Assembly (NCBI RefSeq): GCF_012163145.1
Contig: NZ_JAAVTX010000002.1
Coordinates: forward strand, 806,001-870,000
Length of the DNA: 64,000 nucleotides
Direction of reading: 5' to 3'
Origin: Falsiroseomonas frigidaquae
Lineage (GTDB): Bacteria; Pseudomonadota; Alphaproteobacteria; Acetobacterales; Acetobacteraceae
Below are positions 60,781 to 64,000 of this stretch, piece after piece. The position numbers and the translations under genes are program-made. How positions within the stretch are numbered: the first letter of the stretch is position 1; each line of letters begins with the position of its first letter. The notes under the pieces were generated by a model that saw only the letters and a program-made list of their open reading frames with translations, ran no database searches and had not been told where the DNA came from.

Positions 60781-61167
60781 TCAGCCCGCCGCGGCCGGGA
60801 CCATGCGGCCGAGGCGCCTGCCGGCAAAGATATGGACATGGAAATGCGGCACCTCCTGCCCGGCATCCTCGCCCATGTTGGACAGGATGCGGTAGCCCTT
60901 CTCCTCCAGCCCCAACGCCTTGGCGACGGTCCCGACGGCACGCCAGAAGCCCGCAATCTCCGCATCGCTGGCATTCGCGGCGAAATCCGCCTGGCTGACA
61001 TAGGCCCCCTTGGGGATCACCAGCACATGCACCGGCGCCTGCGGGTTGATGTCGTGGAAGGCGAGCGCGAAGTCATCCTCATGCACCGCCTTGGCCGGAA
61101 TCTCGCCGCGCAGGATGCGGGCGAAGATATTGGCGGGGTCGTAGGGCGGCAGGCCGGTCACGCGCAT
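60781..61167 (-). CDS. HIT family hydrolase
   Basis: A 128-residue nucleotide hydrolase/transferase of the HINT type. The catalytic HxHxHxx is HFHVHIFAG near 108-116, with the opening YDPANIFARILRGEIPAKAVHEDDFALAFHDINPQAPVHVLVIPKGAY. It acts on adenosine phosphoramidates or similar. ATG at 61167 is preferred over the longer frame to 61302, since this is the usual family start. Transcribed with the SirB1-like gene; divergent from the secreted repeat protein. Confidence 0.92.
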   Translation of the reverse strand: MRVTGLPPYDPANIFARILRGEIPAKAVHEDDFALAFHDINPQAPVHVLVIPKGAYVSQADFAANASDAEIAGFWRAVGTVAKALGLEEKGYRILSNMGEDAGQEVPHFHVHIFAGRRLGRMVPAAAG

Positions 61168-61316
61168 TTCCGTCAGGCTCCCGAGGCTTCGTGCCCCTGT
61201 TCTGGCGAGGCGGCGGCGCCGGCGCAAGCAGCCGCGCCACGCCGCGCGCCGGGTCGTGAGGTGCGGCCGTGCGTCGTCGCCGGATAGGTTGCGTCTCCCC
61301 ATTGGAGCTTGCCGCC

Positions 61317-61943
61317 ATGTCGCGACGGATGATCCTGAGCTTGATCCGGGGCCTCACCCTGCTCAGCGCCCTGGTGGTGCTGGCGCAGGGGGTGGTGCTG
61401 GCGCAGGGGGCGGCCCTGGCGCAGGGAAAGCAGCCGGTCGCCGAGGGCGGCGCCAAGCGGAACGCACGGGCCGAGCCACCACAGGCCAGCCAGCCGGCGC
61501 AGGCCAGCCCGGCGCCGCAGGCCAGCCAGCCGCCGCAGGCCAGCCAGCCGCCGCAGGCCAATCCGGCGCCGGGCGCCGAACCGGGATCGGGCGGCCTGCC
61601 GCTGCAGCGCGGCTTCTATGTCAGCGCGGACACACCCTGCAGCCGCGCCTCCAACGCCACGCTGCTGCTGCTGCGCCGCAACGGCATCGGCGGCGCGCGC
61701 GACTTCTGCGAATTCCGCTCCATCACCCCCGCCGGGCCCAGCCGCTACAGCGTGACGCAGGCCTGCGGCGCGCTGGGCGTGCCCGAGGATTCCGAGGCCG
61801 TGACGGTGATCTACGAAGTCACGGGCCGCACCCGCTTCCGCCGGATCAGCCCCAGCGGCTTCGCCTATGCCGCCCGCTTCTGCCCCCAGCGCAACCTGCC
61901 GGCGCCCTGGCGGAACAACGACATCCGCGACGCGGTGCAGTAG
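61317..61943 (+). CDS. Secreted protein with repeat-expanded signal and Pro/Gln/Ser linker
   Basis: A 208-residue protein. The signal sequence contains a triplicated LAQG motif (VVLAQGVVLAQGAALAQG) from an 18-bp repeat at 61374-61427, so it offers several cleavage sites. A Pro/Gln/Ala/Ser linker (QASQPPQASQPPQAN, about 55-85) comes from 15-bp repeats. The C-terminal domain (about 105-208) has four cysteines (FYVSADTPCSRASN, ARDFCEFRSITP, VTQACGALG, FCPQRNLPAP), probably two disulfides. ggag precedes the ATG. No family recognised. Confidence 0.65.
   Translation: MSRRMILSLIRGLTLLSALVVLAQGVVLAQGAALAQGKQPVAEGGAKRNARAEPPQASQPAQASPAPQASQPPQASQPPQANPAPGAEPGSGGLPLQRGFYVSADTPCSRASNATLLLLRRNGIGGARDFCEFRSITPAGPSRYSVTQACGALGVPEDSEAVTVIYEVTGRTRFRRISPSGFAYAARFCPQRNLPAPWRNNDIRDAVQ
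61374..61427. repeat. 18-bp tandem repeat, three copies, in a signal peptide
   Basis: gtggtgctggcgcagggg at 61374-61391 and 61392-61409, then a diverged third copy (61410-61427). It lengthens the hydrophobic signal core by LAQG-type units. Further 15-bp repeats (ccgcaggccagccag type) lie at 61490-61567 in the same gene. Confidence 0.85.
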
Positions 61944-61953
61944 CGGCGGCGCG

Positions 61954-62640
61954 TCACGGCAGCTTGGTGGTGTTCGCCGCCCGCACCAGCGACTTCGGCC
62001 GCGCCGCCTTTTCCGCGATGCCGGAGATGCCCTGGCGGCGGGCCAGTTCGGCCCAGACCTCCTCCGGTGCGATCCCCGCATCCACCCAGACGACGACCAA
62101 GTGATACAGCAGATCGGCGCTTTCCAGCACGGTGGCGGCGCGGTTGCCCAGCGTCGCCTCGATGACGCACTCCACCGCCTCCTCGCCCAGCTTCTGCGCC
62201 ACCTTGGCGGTGCCGCGCGCCAGCAGCCGGGCGGAGTGGGAGATGGCGACATCGCCGGCGGCGCGGCGGGCTTCCACCGTCTGCCACAGCGCATCCAGGA
62301 TCGCGGCCTCGGCGCCCGCCACCCGGAACGGCTCCAGCGCGCCGGCGCCGGCGGCCATCGCACGCGGCCGGGCCAGCATCTGCGGCGCCGGGATGGACTG
62401 GGGCAGCGGCAGCGTGGCGGCAAGGCGGGCGGATTTGCGCCGCGCCTTGTCGGCTTTCAGCTTCGGCTCCGCCTTGGGCTTCAACTTCGGCTCCGCCTTG
62501 GGCTGCAGCTTCGGGTCCACCTTCGGCTTGGCCTCCGCCTTCGGGGCCGGCTTGGCCTTGGCATCCTTGGGCTTCACGCCCTTGGCCTTGCTACCCTTCG
62601 CCGCCGGCCGCGCTGCCTGCCGCTTCACCGTCTTGACCAT
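61954..62640 (-). CDS. hisE: Phosphoribosyl-ATP pyrophosphatase with Lys-rich tail
   Basis: A 228-residue protein. The C-terminal part (about 105-215) is a standard HisE (second step of histidine synthesis), with [19 protein letters not shown] (near 149-167) and [17 protein letters not shown]. HisE alone is about 107 residues; here the first 100 are Lys/Pro/Ala-rich ([14 protein letters not shown]...[28 protein letters not shown]) like a histone-H1-type tail. The ATG at 62640 overlaps the hisF stop by one base. No internal start looks better, so the tail is probably translated. Confidence 0.88.
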   Translation of the reverse strand: MVKTVKRQAARPAAKGSKAKGVKPKDAKAKPAPKAEAKPKVDPKLQPKAEPKLKPKAEPKLKADKARRKSARLAATLPLPQSIPAPQMLARPRAMAAGAGALEPFRVAGAEAAILDALWQTVEARRAAGDVAISHSARLLARGTAKVAQKLGEEAVECVIEATLGNRAATVLESADLLYHLVVVWVDAGIAPEEVWAELARRQGISGIAEKAARPKSLVRAANTTKLP

Positions 62641-63410
62641 CAAACCGCCTCCGCCAGGGGCCGCACGGGCAGCCCGGCGGCTTCCAGTGCCGCCTTCGCC
62701 TCGCCGATCCGCATCTGGCCGTAATGAAAAACACTGGCCGCCAGCAGCCCGGTTGCACCGGCCCGTGCGCCATCGACGAAATGCTGCGCCTCCCCCACCC
62801 CGCCGGAGGCGACGAGGGGCAGCCGCACCGCCGCCCGCACCGCGCGCAGCAGGTCCAGGTCGAAGCCGGCCCGGGTGCCGTCGCGGTCCATCGAGGTCAG
62901 CAGGATCTCCCCGGCGCCGCGCTGCTCCGCCTGCCGGCACCATTGCACCGCATCGATGCCGGTGCCGCGGCGGCCGCCATGGGTGAAGACCTCCCAGCCG
63001 CCCTTGCCGTCGCCCCGCGCATCCACCGCGACGACGATCGCCTGGCTGCCGAAGGCCTCCGCGCCCCGCGTCACCAGCGCCGGATCGGCGACGGCGGAGG
63101 AATTGATGGAGATCTTGTCGGCCCCGGCCAGCAGAAGGCGGCGCATATCCTCCACGCTGCGGACACCGCCGCCGACGGTCAGCGGGATGAACACCTGCGC
63201 CGCGGTACGGGAGACGACATCGAGGATGGTGTCCCGCCCCTCATGCGAGGCGCCGATGTCGAGGAAGGTGACCTCATCCGCGCCTTCCCGGTCGTAGATG
63301 CGGGCCTGCTCGACCGGGTCGCCGGCATCACGCAGTTCGAGGAAATTGACGCCCTTGACGACGCGGCCGTCCTTCACGTCCAGGCAGGGGATCACACGCA
63401 GGGCCAGCAC
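62640..63410 (-). CDS. hisF: Imidazole glycerol phosphate synthase cyclase subunit
   Basis: About 256 residues, a TIM-barrel enzyme that with HisH makes imidazole-glycerol phosphate and AICAR. It opens [22 protein letters not shown] (catalytic Asp in CLDV), with [22 protein letters not shown] and [10 protein letters not shown] (second catalytic Asp). Start: GTG at 63410 is proposed because ccggag lies 7 bp upstream; an ATG at 63452 would add 14 non-conserved residues. It is in the hisA-hisF-hisE segment. Confidence 0.96.
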   Translation of the reverse strand: MLALRVIPCLDVKDGRVVKGVNFLELRDAGDPVEQARIYDREGADEVTFLDIGASHEGRDTILDVVSRTAAQVFIPLTVGGGVRSVEDMRRLLLAGADKISINSSAVADPALVTRGAEAFGSQAIVVAVDARGDGKGGWEVFTHGGRRGTGIDAVQWCRQAEQRGAGEILLTSMDRDGTRAGFDLDLLRAVRAAVRLPLVASGGVGEAQHFVDGARAGATGLLAASVFHYGQMRIGEAKAALEAAGLPVRPLAEAV

Positions 63411-63521
63411 CGGCAGCACTCCGGAGGGGGACGGGGGACAAATTCCCGACATGTCGCTTGCCGCACCGGCCGGTGGCTGCGGCGGCGCGAGACCTGTGAT
63501 TGCGGCGCGAGGGCGCTGCGG

Positions 63522-63743
63522 TCAAGTCATGGTGATGCGGTGCAGCAGTTCCGCCAGCAGCCAGGCGGCGAGGCCGAAGCCCAGCAGGCCCTGCACGTCC
63601 GGGTTCCGCAGCAGCGCCGCCGGACCCGCATCGCCCGTCCAGGGCGGCTGCCGCCGCAGCAGGCGCAGGCCGAGCCGGACGCCGAGCCAGGCGGCGAGCA
63701 CGGCGCAACCCGCCCAGGCCAGTTCCAGCGCCGTGACCAGCAC
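63522..63743 (-). CDS. Small membrane protein between hisA and hisF
   Basis: A 73-residue frame with two hydrophobic helices (about 2-24 LVTALELAWAGCAVLAAWLGVRLGL, and 50-68 GLLGFGLAAWLLAELLHRI). GTG start at 63743, 6 bp after the hisA stop on the same strand, so cotranscribed. The space from 63411 to 63521 to hisF holds nothing recognised. Such a gene is not part of the histidine pathway; similar short ORFs of unknown role occur in his operons of related bacteria. It could instead be spurious. Confidence 0.55.
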   Translation of the reverse strand: MLVTALELAWAGCAVLAAWLGVRLGLRLLRRQPPWTGDAGPAALLRNPDVQGLLGFGLAAWLLAELLHRITMT

Positions 63744-63749
63744 GCCGCG

Positions 63750-64000
63750 CTAGATCGCCAGTTGCAGCGCCACGGCCGGGTCCACCCGGCCATCATACAG
63801 CGCCCGCCCCAGGATGGCGCCGGCCACCACGCCATCCGCCTTCAGCGCCACGATGTCGTCGGTGGACGCCACGCCGCCCGAGGCGATGACCGGAATCGGC
63901 ACCGCGCGCGCCAGCGCCGCCGTCGCCGCTACATTCACGCCGGTCAGCATGCCGTCGCGGGCGATGTCGGTGTAGATGATGGCGCAGGCGCCGCTATCGG
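63750..64000 (-). CDS. hisA: 1-(5-phosphoribosyl)-5-amino-methylideneamino imidazole-4-carboxamide isomerase, C-terminal part
   Basis: The last 83 codons of hisA ([46 protein letters not shown]...[11 protein letters not shown]), with the conserved second catalytic Asp in TDIARDGM and the phosphate-binding IASGGV. The gene continues past the window. It catalyses the Amadori rearrangement before HisF, so the order hisA-(small gene)-hisF-hisE is maintained. Confidence 0.94.
   Translation of the reverse strand, partial: DSGACAIIYTDIARDGMLTGVNVAATAALARAVPIPVIASGGVASTDDIVALKADGVVAGAILGRALYDGRVDPAVALQLAI

Noticed and set aside
1..64000. CRISPR arrays, insertion sequences or prophage
   Set aside because: No regularly spaced direct repeats with unique spacers, no transposase, integrase or phage structural gene was found.

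Overview
The window is a high-GC, gene-dense stretch of an alphaproteobacterial chromosome, most likely from an Acetobacteraceae / Roseomonas-type bacterium. Support: strong G/C-ending codon use; an aapJQMP amino-acid ABC operon; several orphan TRAP, TAXI and Bug-type binding proteins; DUF1489 and DUF4149 genes; and a GAAC-N7-GAAC element matching the alphaproteobacterial LexA box. No transposase, phage gene or CRISPR array was seen. The genus is inference.

Layout. 1-700: end of a dehydratase-like gene, a small Arg-rich secreted protein, and a 24-bp tandem array. 697-8496 (minus): a seven-gene operon for an energy-converting-hydrogenase-related membrane complex (HyfB/C/E/F-type membrane arm, a NuoCD-like large subunit lacking the NiFe cysteines, a NuoB-like FeS subunit, a 76-aa unknown). 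8656-11484: TRAP permeases, trmO, a short PhnA-like protein. 11494-15837: aldo/keto reductase, secreted protein, uppP, TRAP binding protein, DUF4149. 15862-19401 (minus): sdhCDAB with a recognisable promoter. 19966-28286: YajG-like lipoprotein, asd, a PAS-containing chemoreceptor, a TAXI binding protein, DUF1489, scoAB, and tRNA-Ala(GGC) with promoter. 28366-35433 (minus): kup and aapJQMP. 35682-47888: catabolic and accessory genes (ornithine cyclodeaminase family, GH13, RraA-like, LysR/enolase-superfamily pair, Bug protein, old yellow enzyme, DUF2272 lipoprotein with a large unknown protein, nitronate monooxygenase). 48033-53349: pnp, lolA and hydratase-like/hypothetical genes. 53461-56293: a two-gene DNA-repair cassette. 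56398-61943: a Calx-beta repeat protein, small secreted proteins, SirB1-like and HIT genes. 61954-64000 (minus): hisA(partial)-small membrane gene-hisF-hisE.

The two most notable systems are these. (1) The repair cassette joins a radical-SAM protein (CX3CX2C, helix-hairpin-helix, and a terminal QMTLF resembling a beta-clamp-binding peptide) to a DUF4130-UdgX fusion carrying the KRRIH motif of uracil-crosslinking UdgX. A LexA-type box overlaps the likely promoter, suggesting an SOS-induced, replisome-tethered repair module. (2) The hydrogenase-related complex keeps a proton-pumping arm and the N2-type FeS ligands but has lost the NiFe ligands and has no ferredoxin-like subunit in the operon, so its electron donor and acceptor are unknown.

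Other features worth reading: a multi-hairpin intergenic repeat present in two forms, one carrying a long nested palindrome; a start-codon-sequestering hairpin at hyfE; many short tandem repeats in or beside genes; and HisE with a Lys/Pro/Ala-rich tail of about 95 residues.
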